This document shows positions 1-11,108 of a stretch of 64,000 nucleotides of DNA, in pieces. The stretch comes from Pyrenochaeta sp. MPI-SDFR-AT-0127 (lineage: Eukaryota; Ascomycota; Dothideomycetes; Pleosporales; Cucurbitariaceae). The position numbers and the translations under genes are program-made. Below the pieces are notes generated by a model, which did no database searches, was not told where the DNA came from, and saw only the letters and a list, made by a program, of their open reading frames with translations. The first letter of the stretch is position 1; every line of letters begins with the position of its first letter. Location of the stretch: positions 62,001 through 126,000 of the forward strand of contig JAGTJM010000039.1 in the NCBI GenBank assembly GCA_020747015.1, in the 5' to 3' direction.

Positions 1-1116
1 TAAGTTTTACGAGGTAGGCAAGAGGATGGAAGATAGCGTACCTGTGTCAACCGGTTAGAAGATTAATGTTTCCCTTTCAACAACAAGGAGCATTGCAAAC
101 AGAGGGTGTACTTACACAAACCCATTCGGTATACTCATAGCCCCGATTATCATGACATCCATCAAGATAGAGACGACGATGATGCGCTGATTGAACCGGG
201 CCAAATGATTATACTTTTCGAGTCCATTCTCAATGAGATTAACCTTTACCACGCGAATGAAGTAATAATTCAGGCAAACATCGATAAGCAGATACAGTCC
301 TTTTTCGATCCGGTCCCAGATGTTATTGATATGGATCCAACTGAAAAACATCTTAGTGCTAAGAATGCCATCGATGCAGTTGCTGAGGAGTTCTTACTTC
401 TTACTTATCTGCAGGCGTGCCGGTATCCAAACACAGAAGACGCTAATATTAATGAGTGTAACGACTATAGCAGTTCCTATCGTAAGTTGCCGCCCCCTAC
501 GTTTATCGTGCAAAATTATGCGAATCCGATTGATGATGATCTGAAGTAGAAGTTGCGTCTGGATGGCCCAGCATAATACTGCCCTTGTTCAGCCTAGGCA
601 TTCTGGTACGGAAACATCGGAGGACCTACGCAGTGACATGAAGAAGTAGAAACTGGGGCGGATAACTCGAAATAAATACAACAGACATTCGATACTCAGG
701 ACAACACACGCAGCCCATTCAAGCCATATCATCCAGATATAGACGCTCTTCAGCGGTCGTCTAGCGGACCTCGTCTGCCGTACGGCAATATATGCCGCGG
801 TCAAAGCAAAGATGTTGGCAAGACTGAATATTGTACTTGCTACAATGACGTCCGTACGAGTCACGGGAAGAACCGTGTAGTTATCTCGAACAAATGGCCC
901 CCAGGCTGTGAAGCTGGGGCCTGGATTTATTATTTTGTCCATGGAAGTGAACTGGACAGTAGATGAATCGCAGGTGTTGCGAATGAAAGCTGGCCATGTG
1001 GGCGATACTCCACATGGGGGGGGAAAGAGATTTCCATACTTAGAGGCGGTCAGCAGCTTGCGCAATTGGGTGAGATAAGAAGTCGAATCGGCACGTCGCA
1101 GTAAGTGCGGAGCCAC
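1..1116 (-). CDS. Fungal multi-pass integral membrane protein (3' end off window)
   Basis: Seen: exons read 1116-630, 578-398, 340-116 and 41-<1, with introns of 51, 57 and 74 bp; phases agree at every junction. The joined protein has successive hydrophobic segments: DVIVASTIFSLANIFALTAA, an aromatic-rich segment near SVYIWMIWLEWAACVVLS, then LCWAIQTQLLLQIIINRI, INISVFCVWIPARLQI, INNIWDRIEKGLYLLIDV and FVYAIFHPLAYLVKL. This order, especially QTQ..QIIINRI, WIPARLQIS, NNIWDR and the FHPLxYxVKL end, is that of a widespread fungal family of about seven transmembrane helices that I know only as 'integral membrane protein'. No biochemical role is known to me. The start at 1116 is the first ATG of the open frame; the ATG at 942 (MDKIINPGP) is an alternative, because residues 1-58 carry no family signature. 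The last exon runs off the left edge, so the C-terminal tail is missing. Confidence 0.8.
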
Positions 1117-2242
1117 TGACGAAAATGTGTGAGACAGATCGTCGGCGGGCCGAATCGAGGAATAAGCGATCCGGGGCGGGAATTTCTTCCCCAGATATCA
1201 GACAAAAATATAAGGAGACTATAATTGCTGGTCATCTTGAAGTCATAACCACTCATAGCAGCAGGTGCCTCCTTGGATATTTGCTTGTTCCACACTGTGT
1301 CCATCTCCAAAGACTGCATGGTTCTCTCGAGTAGCGTCTAATGGAATTTCGTGGCTGTCTGGTACCCCACACAAGGCCGCGGAACACGTTGAGCCCTGCG
1401 TTGAGGTGCATGAAAGGCTTTCAAAAAAACAGATCACCAAATAAGCAACTGGATGGAGCAGAAGAGTTGCGATTTGGAAACCTCGTGTCGAGGCAACCGG
1501 TAACAGGCGATTAACATGAATGTCTGGAGGTATGTCCGGTCACATTGATTGGCTGACAAGCTTTGTGGTAAGGGATCACGGAACTTTATACTTTTGCACT
1601 CACATAATCGGTAAGGCTCTCAAATCCGAGTTCAGGTCGTTCTTTCTATTATGTCGACGTCTGGGAGTAGTCATAATGTGTGCCTGCTGCGGAATCCCGT
1701 TAGGAAGCGCTAGGGGCGGCTCCAAATTCACCAATGCGACCCAAACGATGATCCATCAAACATCTACCGAAAAAAGCGATAGACGGCTAAGATTCAATCT
1801 GTAGGGGGCGCGAAAGGCGACAGATGTTCTTGTAGAATGCGATAGAGTCGAGACGAGAAGAATGTGATGAGGGCTGCGGGGGCTTGCCGATCCAGCCAAG
1901 GATTCGTTCAGACACCGACCTCTTGCCGCTCGCTTCCTCGTCGTATACACTTGCGATGCCACGAACAAATCAAGCCCGGTGATGAGCATATTACCGTTGA
2001 TTCGAACTAAGCACTATAAAACGCTTAGCATACAAAGCATCATGACATCTTCAATGCCCCCGTCATAGGCAAGAGTAGATTGCGAGAACATAAACCTCGT
2101 TCGGCGTTTCACATCAATAAAGTCAAAAGCTCTGGTCCATCCAATCTTGCTGTTTGTTTTCGACGAGCTCTGTTCCCGGTTTGCCAAGAGGTGCTTTCAA
2201 TCAAAGCGCAGCCAGTACGACACCTGAATCTACTCAGTGGCT
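1117..2242. other. Intergenic, no gene seen
   Basis: Only short unsupported open frames are present on both strands. The stretch should hold the 5' region of the left-edge membrane gene and the 3' region of the PQ-loop gene. Confidence 0.5.
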
Positions 2243-3236
2243 TTATACGATTGCGTTTGGTACAGTTTTCGGTGGCATATCAGGGTTGATGAGCGTGCCT
2301 ACACTGTCAGTGTCTGATCTTGTTTCTTCCCTTGAAAGCGAGGAATTGTTCCTGGAGAATAAGACTTGAATCTTTCTCTCAAGATCTATGCCTCTCGACT
2401 GCCATTCGACACATTCCTCAGATTCATCAAAAGTCTGCCCAGCTTCTTTCGCGCGTTCACGGATCCCTCGAGTTCTTATGAGCCATACCATATGTGAAGC
2501 TACCATGCTCATCTCGATCACGCAGCTATCAGTCGTCAGCAGCTCATCCTTCGCACTTAGTTGGGACAACACCACTCACCAAAGGGCATACATGGTGCCG
2601 AAGAGAGCATCGAATTCATTCTGCGCAACTAGCGCCATCAACGAGAAGAATGCTCCGCACCAGTCTATCGTAAGAAAAACGAAGTCTATCCCGACCACTC
2701 GCCCACGGCGCTTGAGGAGCTCAAGAGGTATCGGGAGGTACCCCGAGATAAGGGTGACGAATGCGATAACACCAATGAGCAGGACAGGCCAATCGATACC
2801 TCGCGAGTAAGCTGGTCGGATAGCAAAAGTAAGGCCTGCTTCTGTTGCAGCGAAGATGATGAGTAACGTGATCAAAAGTAGGGTTGCTGTCCATGTCCGC
2901 CATTTTCTGCATCCTCGTTAGTACTTCGGCATCAAGCTTTGGACAATTCTGAACCCACCGGCCATAAATCAGACACTGTGCCCAGCTCACACCGCACAAC
3001 ACGCAAAAACACTGTGGCTGGATGATCAACGGAATGTTAAACCGCTGCGAGATTGCATAGACTCCAAAGGGAACTCCTGAGATTGACCAAATGAGCATCA
3101 TTGATGCCGGTAGTCCCTCTGTGCTCTTTGTTCGGTAGTTGCGCCAGATCTGAGGTGCCAACTGCACACACCAGCAAACTGTACCGATAGTGCCGAGTAC
3201 ATTTGCAGCTGGAGGTATTGAGGTCTGAGGGGCCAT
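2243..3236 (-). CDS. PQ-loop repeat membrane transporter
   Basis: Seen: three exons, 3236-2959, 2906-2580 and 2525-2243. Introns are 52 bp (with a perfect TACTAAC branch site) and 54 bp. The first PQ-loop is clear at about residues 14-45: GTVCWCVQLAPQIWRNYRTK followed by STEGLPASMMLIWSISG. Several hydrophobic helices follow (CLIYGRKWRTWTATLLLITL, then WPVLLIGVIAFVTLISGYLP with a second PQ-loop-like LELLKRRGRVVGIDFVFL). The C-terminal ~80 residues are charged and soluble-looking. Family knowledge: PQ-loop proteins (cystinosin, yeast Ypq/SWEET/KDELR type) are seven-helix carriers, often vacuolar exporters of basic amino acids. The substrate cannot be read from sequence. The ATG at 3236 opens directly into the first helix, as is usual in this family. 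Confidence 0.85.
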
Positions 3237-6180
3237 CCTTGATTAGCGCATATGGGCGCGAACAGTAGAGTTGCAGCGGAAGATGTTTTGACAGGAAGCC
3301 AAAGAGGCATTACTGGGAGTTTTTTTTCATGTTGACTGGATCTCAATGACTAGTGGCAAACTAAGGCGCTCTCAAGTTTGCGCTCGGGATATTCTTGCCC
3401 CACATAGAGTAATAGCGCCGTCCGCAAACAATGAAAACCACGCGCCCGGTGGTCCCATTTCTCGGAATGACGAGGCATTCCCAAATGTCGTGACAATGAA
3501 AGATAAGACTTGTGTGTGTACTTCCTCTTTGCAACATGAAAGTTTCGATTCTATATGTGTTGAAGATGTTGTACTGGAAGGATTAGCATAAGCCCACGAA
3601 AACCGTTGCCTATGTAGATGCGATCACGCCACACCAACAGAGTAATTAGTTAGCATGGCTTGCATGAACGGATCAGCTGTTCCGCTAACACTGAAGATGT
3701 CGGTTGACAGCAGCGCCATATCGCTTACATGTTGATCCTGTTCATGCCCAATACAAGTCGTGTATCGAGCGGCCATCATGCTAGATTTGTCAACAGGAAA
3801 TATCCAATGTTCTTCTACATCTCTTTCCGTGGCATTGCTACACATGAAACCGTTTTGATGACATTATGATTGGTCAACAGGAATGAAGCAGTCGTTAGGG
3901 TCTCTTTCAATTCGATAGAATGTATCAGCTTTCCGCTAAGAGATATTGGGTTTGGCCTTTCGAGCGCTTGTGTGTGGTTGACCCTAGATATTGGTCTTGT
4001 AGCATGTGTTGATTGATTATTGATCCCCTGACCTGGATACGTTTAATGCTGTCATGGAAATTGGATTGTAAATAAGAGAAGAAAGCTGAGCCTGAACGTG
4101 GTCTTGAAAAGGGTTCCCTATTTTAATTGTTCTTCCGAGTAATTCAACATGATGTGTGAATGAAAAGAGAGGTACTCACAATGAGAGTCCTAGTTGTGAC
4201 TAGCACCAGAAGACGTCTCGGCTCTAAAGGGTGAAAGCAAGACACAGAGAATCTACACGTAGGCACGGATGACCTCGAGTGGGGTAGCTCATCAGCCACC
4301 ACCTGACTGCAGCGCAATTCAGAACGCAACCCTCAACTTTGAAATCCCGCAGCCATTGAGATCGAGAACACTAATCTGTATCCTTTGTTTGTGATCTCCG
4401 CCGTCTCTAGTGTGAAAATTACCGCCGAAGTTAGCTATAACTCTTCGAGATTCCACGCAACGGCCGGACCATTCTGATCTGAGCTGGCTGGCCGCTGAGG
4501 GAAAGCGCACGGAACTTCTTTGAAGCTCTATGAAAATAGCGGTTTGGTAAGGCTAGCGTTTGCCTGATAGTGCTTACAGAACCAAGACAGAGTTGGAGAC
4601 TATTCTTTCCTGGGTCTTGCTTCTAGGTCGTCCAAAATATTGTCCGTCTAAACAGAAGTATGATTGGCCACCTGGGTTATGGGCAGGTACAGATAATATG
4701 CTCTCGAGAATCTAGAGTCGGAGTAGTCATGTCTATGTCATGCTTCTCTGCTCTTCATCAAGACCGCGCCACTTTGTCGAAGGCGAAACTTTCGAGTTCT
4801 GCAAATCGTACGAGTCCCTCCAAGAGTTGTCGAGGCCCTGAATCTTCCTAAATGAAGGCTGAGGGGTATGTTTCAAGTGGTGATATAGCCATGTCGCATC
4901 GTTACTTGTTGCCGATTAGCTCACGGCGCAGGTTGAATGGTGGTTGGCGAAGGTTCGCGGAGTCCATCGCGGACTGGGCTTCGGAGAACGGGAGAGTCTC
5001 AAGATTAGCAAAAGAGATGAATTGACAAAGTCACCGGAATGCCGGATTTTTTAGAGATTCAGAATCGAGGCATGGCCACATTGTTGCCATATGTATGAAC
5101 ATGCAGGAGCAGACGTACCCAAGCAATGTCGATAGCGATCATCAAAGGGGCATGCAGTAGAGAGATTTCTGCACTCTTGTGGCTTGCGCCTGAACTCCAG
5201 TGTAAGAAATGTTCAACGTCTGTCACAATTTCTTCATCGGTGCTCCTTTCTTGGCATGTGACTATGGAGGCTGCCCTGCTTACCCGCCGTCGATCTTGAA
5301 ACTGTATCCAGGTTGAAACCTGACAGACAACGGCTTCTTCCATGCTTTCGCGTATTATAGGGGCTTTAACGAAGGCGAACATCGACGTTGCAATGTGAGT
5401 GTGTATCATCAATAGTGCGGGTATCAGTTGTGGTGTTGGAGCGCTGCGGATTGATGCGTCCGTGGCGCTAGGCCAAAGCCATACATTGCGCTGTGTTGAG
5501 ATTCTGTCGCATGGTTGCGTGCTCGTTTTGGTGTGATAATGTTCATGTGGAAATTGTTGTTTTGGTACGCTGAGGCGGAAAAGGAGAGGCCCGGGCTGGG
5601 AAAGTAGAGGATCGACGGTTGATCACACGGGCCCCTTGCCGATCACTTCCACCACCCCAGCACGACACTGACTTCAACGCATCGCGAAAATGGTCGTAAA
5701 CTTCACTTTTGAGCTGCTTTGATAGCCAGAAGGAATGTTTTCTACACAATGGTTCCGTCCCTTTCCATATTTGAATTTATTCGATCAACTGCTGTTATCA
5801 TTCACTGTGGGAGTAGTCCCAACCCCAAGGCTACGTCGAGCACCGAGCCTCACTACACCAAGAGGACCGTGCACCGACTCTGCAGGCCGATCAGTGGAAT
5901 ATTCCGATACTGACTCCTGGAAATATCAAGATCGCTGGTGCAACGCCTTGACGTGATCAGTGCTAAGAGCACGTTTCGATACCACCATGGACAAAAAAGG
6001 TTTGCTTTTCTTCGTAGTGCTGTTTACCACCAGATGACGAGCAGAAATCAGTCGCATATAAAGATGGTTGTTGTCCGCAACGTAAGACACCATCACCATC
6101 CAACGCTTCTCTACCATCATTCCCTTACATCCCACTTCCCAGTCATTCATTCAATCGTTCTTTAGAAATTTTAATTCACA
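3237..6180. other. Long intergenic stretch, no supported gene
   Basis: About 2.9 kb. Frames of 60-117 codons occur on both strands, for example a minus-strand frame at 5059-5412 (117 codons), but none shows a family signature, signal peptide or convincing splice partner. The last few hundred bases should be the promoter of the secreted protein that starts at 6181. Confidence 0.45.
5059..5412 (-). other. Unsupported 117-codon open frame, possible exon or gene relic
   Basis: An open frame with mixed, protein-like composition (QVSTWIQFQDRRR near residue 32, HVHTYGNNVAMPRF at the end). I do not recognise it and see no clear upstream exon. It could be an exon of an unannotated gene, a relic, or chance. 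Listed only because it is the longest frame in a 2.9 kb gap. Confidence 0.15.
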
Positions 6181-7080
6181 ATGCGTGCCTCCATCGTCAT
6201 TGCGAGCTTCGTTGCTCTCGCTGCCAGCGCTCCTCTCGACCTACCCAAGTTGCCAGTCGACCTCCCAGTCGGCCTCCCAGCACTACCAGAACTACCAGAA
6301 CTGCCCATCGATACGCCGGTCAAGCGTCAAGGCGTGCCTAGCATTCCTGAGGTCCCAACTCTCCCTGAAGTCCCTGGCGCCCCTCAAGTTCCAGGTGTCC
6401 CTGAAGTCCCTGGCGCCCCTCAAGTTCCAGGTGTCCCTGAAGTCCCTGGCGCTCCTCAAGTTCCAGGTGTCCCTGAAGTCCCAGGTACCCCCGAGGTGCC
6501 TGGTGTTCCTGAAATTCCAGGCACTCCCGAAGTACCTGGTGTCCCCGAGGTTCCAGGTGTACCTGAGGTGCCTGGTGTTCCCGCGGTTCCTGGCGTTCCT
6601 GAAGTGCCAGCCGTTCCCGAGCTCCCCGAGGTCGGTGGCCTCTTGAAGCCCGTGACTGATTTGCTCGGCGGTGTTAATGCTCCCGTCAAGCGTGATGGTC
6701 TCGGTATGAAAATCCACGACGAATCTGTCCAAGAGTGCTACTGACATGCAAAAGGTCTCCCAGCACTCTCAGGTGTCGGCCTTCCGGCCCTCCCGGAGCT
6801 CCCAGCACTTCCAGAGCTCCCAGTGAAGCGCGATGGTCTCGGTGTCCCAGCTCTCTCCGGCCTTGCGCTCCCAGAGGCAGACAAGCTCGAGGTTGAGGCA
6901 ACGGTAACACAGGTTATCAACCTCCTCACTGGCTTGATTGGAGGAGCGGATGTACCTGTAAAGCGCGACGGTCTTGGTGTGCCTGCAGCACCAGGTGTTG
7001 GTCTGCCTGATTTGGACAGCCTTGAGCTTGAGGCTACCATCAAGGCTGTGATCAACATCTTGACAGGTCTGTTGGGTTAG
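6181..7080 (+). CDS. Secreted proline-rich, Kex2-processed repeat protein
   Basis: Seen: two exons, 6181-6703 and 6755-7080, with a 51 bp intron (donor GTATGA, CTGAC branch, acceptor AAAAG), giving 282 aa. Residues 1-17 are a signal peptide. Four Lys-Arg sites lie at residues 48-49, 170-171, 199-200 and 244-245, each preceded by Pro-Val; the last three are followed by Asp-Gly-Leu-Gly. Residues 50-150 are a proline/valine array (PGVPEVPGAPQV type). The pieces after the KR sites contain short amphipathic stretches (VTQVINLLTGLIGG, IKAVINILTGLLG). Family knowledge: repeated KR cleavage is the mark of Kex2-processed repeat proteins, such as the Ustilago Rep1 repellent, fungal pheromone precursors and dikaritin precursors. 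Inference: it releases one long proline-rich peptide and three short amphipathic peptides, perhaps at the cell surface. No UstYa-type gene is nearby, so a cyclic RiPP is less likely. The context gives no further clue to function. Confidence 0.85.
6364..6471 (+). repeat. 36-bp tandem repeat, three copies
   Basis: Units at 6364-6399, 6400-6435 and 6436-6471 are identical apart from one C-to-T change in the third. They encode 12 residues (PEVPGAPQVPGV). Degenerate versions continue to about 6610. Such near-identical units suggest recent copy-number change inside the gene. Confidence 0.9.
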
Positions 7081-7199
7081 AGCAAATAAAAGCAGCTTTT
7101 CGGCGGAAAACCAGTCTCATCTGAAGCTCGGTGTCCGACAGTCTCTGGCGTTTCTTTAAAGCTATCGTGTATTGGTAACTGTTAATATACCCATTGTGT

Positions 7200-8165
7200 C
7201 TACTCGATGATGGTTCCTTTCATGCTCTGTTTGCCAAAGCTATCCCAGATATCTGCCGTCCATTTCCCATCGTTCTTCTCCCCCTTGCCACCTTGTTCCA
7301 ACAGTATTCGATAAGGCTCGCCAACGTATAGCGGTGACATCGCACGATAAGCAATCGATTTTGGCACTGCTTCCGCGTTGCCACTTTTTGATGTGTCCCT
7401 CCAAAAGTCTAGCATGTTGATGAGGTTCAGTGGCCCATGCACAACCGCATTGCGGTGTCCTTCGACCTTTCTACACCACTCCGGTGAGTAGTGAATTTTG
7501 TGGCCGTTGAACGTCAAGGCAGAAAACCGAAACAAGGTAACGTCTGTTTGACAAAAGTCTCGTGTGTACGAGGCAGTGGGCAGTGGTTGCTCTTCCGGCT
7601 TTGGTAGTGCCTTGATCGGATTCTCAGGTGTAATTTCCTTTTGGAACACCCAGCTGCGCTTGTCGGTGAGCGCCACGCCTTTATCATTCTCAAACGTTTT
7701 TTCTACACCAACAACAAGCATTTCTCCGCCATTCTTCAATTTTTTCGGTTCGGCGGATAGCAGCTTAGTGGTTTCACGAACTTCTTGTCCAACACGTAGC
7801 AGGCTACTTGGATCTTGTGCCCATTGGAGCTCTCCACCCGCCCACATGCGTCGTGTGAAGGGTGATAAAGGGTTGACAGTGCGGTCGGTACCGTCCAAGC
7901 CCAATTCCGACTCAATGATGCTGGGCGTGAAGTAGACAAGATGATGACCTGGAGGAACTGGGGTGCCGTCAGGTGGTGGATTTAGAGATGTTGGGTTCCG
8001 GTTCAGTGTTATGCCAAGCAGTTGCAGTTGATTCGCATCGATGAGCTGTTTGCGTATTGAGACGGGGCCATTGTTGAAGCGAGAGAGGATCTCGGAACAA
8101 GCTTCGGCCGCTGAAGCATGTGTGCGGGCGGTTGCGGAGAAGAGGCGACGACGTATGTGTGCCAT
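7200..8165 (-). CDS. HTD2-type 3-hydroxyacyl-thioester dehydratase / mesaconyl-CoA hydratase-like
   Basis: Seen: one exon of 321 aa. The N-terminus is rich in Arg, Ala and Ser with no acids (MAHIRRRLFSATARTHASAA), like a mitochondrial presequence. The N-terminal half is a degenerate hotdog region (PPGHHLVYFTP, RRMWAGGELQW, FENDKGVALTDKRSWVFQ). The C-terminal half has the conserved RFSALTFNGHKIHYS (about residues 214-228), followed by HGPLNLINMLDFW. Family knowledge: this is the double-hotdog dehydratase of mitochondrial type II fatty acid synthesis (yeast Htd2), also annotated as mesaconyl-C4-CoA hydratase or itaconyl-CoA hydratase. The likely reaction is reversible dehydration of a 3-hydroxyacyl thioester in the mitochondrial matrix. 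It is divergent from a Zn2Cys6 regulator across a 398 bp gap. Which of the two enzyme roles applies cannot be decided here. Confidence 0.82.
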   Translation of the reverse strand: MAHIRRRLFSATARTHASAAEACSEILSRFNNGPVSIRKQLIDANQLQLLGITLNRNPTSLNPPPDGTPVPPGHHLVYFTPSIIESELGLDGTDRTVNPLSPFTRRMWAGGELQWAQDPSSLLRVGQEVRETTKLLSAEPKKLKNGGEMLVVGVEKTFENDKGVALTDKRSWVFQKEITPENPIKALPKPEEQPLPTASYTRDFCQTDVTLFRFSALTFNGHKIHYSPEWCRKVEGHRNAVVHGPLNLINMLDFWRDTSKSGNAEAVPKSIAYRAMSPLYVGEPYRILLEQGGKGEKNDGKWTADIWDSFGKQSMKGTIIE

Positions 8166-8563
8166 GGCGGCGAGTAATTGGGCTCGAAGCAGATTACTTG
8201 AGACGAAAGATGGATGTTCTGACGCGCTTGAGATGAAGCTCGGTAACTCGCTGGGATCGGAGAGAGCATGGGTAAGGCGGAATAGCCGATATCGACAGCG
8301 ACGTCATTCGCGAAAAAACGTCGGACACACGTTCTTCCATATAATTGCGACTCCCTCCAGGGGTGCACGGCGGACACACGTCGGACAGAAAGGAGCCTGA
8401 CTCGAATTGTTTCAATCACGAATCCGAAGATCCTCTAGGCGGGGTTTCTGGGTGTGCCCGAAGAGGAAGAAAGACCGCCAAGCCGCTAGCCGTCCAACTC
8501 AAAGTTGATAGCCGACTTCGCTTTCTTCCCCACAATCCCTTTTCATCTCATCCACTCGGCAAC
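8166..8563. promoter_or_regulatory. Shared divergent promoter with repeated CGG motif
   Basis: The 398 bp gap separates the starts of the dehydratase and the Zn2Cys6 gene. The 11-mer CGGACACACGT occurs at 8322-8332 and again at 8371-8381. The second copy forms CGG-N8-CGG at 8371-8384. Zn2Cys6 proteins commonly bind spaced CGG triplets, so autoregulation or co-regulation is plausible but unproven. Confidence 0.4.
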
Positions 8564-10752
8564 ATGTCAGAGCCTCCACGGAAGCGAGCGAAATTGGCCT
8601 GCGTGACCTGCAATGCGAGACGTGTGAAATGCGATGTGACAGACCGACAGCCTTGTGGGAACTGCATTACAGGAAATATCCTTTGCGAGACGCGTGAGTC
8701 GAAGCGGGGAAAACATCCCAGAAAGCCACGGGTGGAGCCTGAAGAGCGCGATGTCGTGTATGTGCAGACCAATCTGGTGATATGAAAGATGCAGTAGCGG
8801 GAGGAGTCATGGGTTTCATGTACATGCTAATTGAAAATAGTTCTCCAGGTGCCCCTTCGAGCCCTCAGCGTCATGACGACGAGGTTGCTGCGTCCCATGT
8901 ACTAGCATCCTTGTCGTCCAACTTTCAGAGTCCGGTTAACACCTACAACCCGCCATCTGGGAACCAATACCAATTCGCCATTCCTTCAGTCCCATCGGAG
9001 CAGAGCGAGGTGTCCAAGGTAGAAACGTCGCAAACCGAAGACGATGCTGCCGTATTTCTCGGTGAATCAAGCTCCCTTCGCTATGTCACCGAGGAACCGT
9101 CACCCGCAGCAGCAGAGCGGAGACAATCCGTGTTTCGCCACTCTGTTCCAAACGCCGTCAAAGCAGAAGCCCTGGTCCCGCAATGGGAAGCTGAACGTCG
9201 TCGTGCCAGGGTGAAGGCCCTCCAAGCCGAAGGGGCTTTTTCATTTCCCCCCATTGCAGTTCGTCTTGAGTTGTTAAAAGCGTACTTCCAGTGGTTCCAC
9301 CCACATTTCGCCATCATAGACGAGGCTGAATTCTGGGAGTCGCACCGGGAAGGCAACGTGTCACATCTTCTCCTTCAGGCCATGCTTTTCATTGGTGTCA
9401 TACACTGCGAAGAGTCAACACTTGCCTCTTTGGGGTGGGGCAATCGCCACCGAGCGAAGTGGCTTTTTTATATACGGGCCAAAGACATATACGATGCTAC
9501 CTATGAGACGAACAAGCTGGTGGTTATCCAATCTTTGTTTCTAATGAGCTTTTGGCGAGCAGGTGCCTTGTTGGAAAAGGATGCTCGCCATTGGCTTGGA
9601 ACAGCAATCACACTGTCTCAGGCCAGGGCGCTGCACCGCACAAGTGAATCAGCAGAGGAAAAACCAACGAGGTTGAAAAGGCGCATCTGGTGGGCGATCT
9701 ATGTCCGTGAGCGACAGTGTGGGTCTGCACTTGGACTGCCCAATCGAATCCGGGACGAAGACTGCGATATTGAACCATTGGCAGCTTCCGACTTCATAAC
9801 GGCATTCAGCCCATCTACACCTGCCGCTGATGCTTACCGCTACACGGCTCACATGATTGGCATGGTGCAGCTGGCCATTTTCTTGGGCAGAGTTGTCGAC
9901 GCCGGCTATCTACCAAAGCGTACACTCAAGTCGGAGGATAGGTCCAAGATACGCGATGAGCTGTACGAATGGAAACAGAACCTCCCAGTTGTCATGCAAT
10001 TACAAAATGACACTGGCGACGCGCCGAGCTTTCAGGCTAGTATGCTTCATCTCGCCTATAACAATCTTTTGATTCTGCTTTACCGCAGTAGCTTCATCAT
10101 CGACGAGAATGGCAGTGCCGAGACCGAAGGCAGTGTTGCCTTGCAAGCGGCAGCACGCAACTCGCGTATCGTGGAGGATATGTTACCTGCTGGTAATATT
10201 GGACATGCGCAGATTCATGTCATCACCAACCTATTCAACACCCTGTGTATCCATGTAGCAAATCTGAGGCGATCTACAGGGATCAACAGAACGCTTGCAG
10301 AGCATCGGTCCAAGCTCTGTCTCTTAGGTCTGCAAGAGTTGCGAAAGACATGGGAAGTGACAAACTGGGTACTACAGCTTTTCTTCCAGTACCTCGATCG
10401 CGAGACAGCTGCGAGACTAGCAATGGAGGCAGATGATGTCGGCTTCGCAAGTGCTGCGAGCCAGACGCCCAGCGGACGCGCTTCATCTGGTTCAGCACCA
10501 CAACAAACACCACAACAAAGTGCAACGGAGAATGTTGCAGCGCCAAGCATCGAAAATCAACTACAAATGGCTGCTGAGTCGAATACATTGCCTTGGTCCT
10601 GGTCCATGGACGAAGCAAATCAATATCTCTTCACCCAGATCGAGAGCGATTTCGCTTTTGGCGAGGGAGGAGGCACGCAGCAATGGAGTCCAGACGAAGT
10701 GCTCAGCAATAGCCAATTAGCAGAGTTTGTGTACAGCGCGCTTAATGGATAG
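8564..10752 (+). CDS. Zn2Cys6 transcription factor with fungal-specific TF domain (cutinase-regulator-like)
   Basis: Seen: exons 8564-8757 and 8841-10752 with an 83 bp intron (donor GTATGT, CTAAT branch, acceptor AATAG); 701 aa. The zinc cluster is near residues 13-41 (CVTCNARRVKC then CGNCITGNILC) and is preceded by basic PPRKRAK. The fungal-specific regulatory domain starts around residue 200 (LLKAYFQWFHPHFAIID) and includes RRIWWAIYVRERQ followed by GLPNRIRDEDCDIEPL. The tail is Gln/Ser/Thr-rich and ends in acidic/aromatic stretches typical of activation regions. Family knowledge: the arrangement resembles the cutinase regulator CTF1/FarA group that responds to fatty acids; this assignment is by resemblance only. 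It is divergent from a fatty-acyl dehydratase gene, which fits a lipid-related role. Confidence 0.85.
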
Positions 10753-11108
10753 CGACATGTAAGATCCAGCGGCATATCCGCGCGCCAGTATTGTCGTCGA
10801 GGTGGTCAGACAATAAATCACAATATAGACATTGTTACCTATAGACATTACCTATAGACATTGTTACCTCCTCGCCCATTGTAGCTCAAGGACACCGCTT
10901 CCTCAAAGTTTGCACAATCACACGTATCAGTAGCCTTGTCACATCTTCGACAAGTCAAGAAATGCGGTATTTTTAAGAGATCATGGATTATCATTAAAGT
11001 CTATCATGTGGTTTTCCGCAATCGTAATCATGGCCTCAATCGCAGCACGGAGGCAGACCATCAATCGTATCAAGTCGTGCGTTCGACTTTATCCTGGCTA
11101 CCTAAGAC
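10753..11108. other. Convergent 3' intergenic region
   Basis: Lies between the stop codons of the Zn2Cys6 gene and the zincophore gene. It contains the short tandem repeat listed separately; nothing else is seen. Confidence 0.5.
10825..10869 (+). repeat. Short tandem repeat, 16/13/16 bp
   Basis: Units ATAGACATTGTTACCT (10825-10840), ATAGACATTACCT (10841-10853) and ATAGACATTGTTACCT (10854-10869). The middle copy lacks three bases. Located 70 bp beyond the Zn2Cys6 stop codon. Confidence 0.85.

Noticed and set aside
106..549. 147-codon plus-strand frame near the left edge
   Set aside because: It is antisense to exons 2 and 3 of the membrane-protein gene, whose minus-strand translation matches a family.
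6181..7080. Dikaritin-type RiPP precursor (ustiloxin/asperipin kind)
   Set aside because: KR-flanked repeats fit, but there is no UstYa-like or tyrosinase gene nearby and the pieces lack a short Tyr-containing core.
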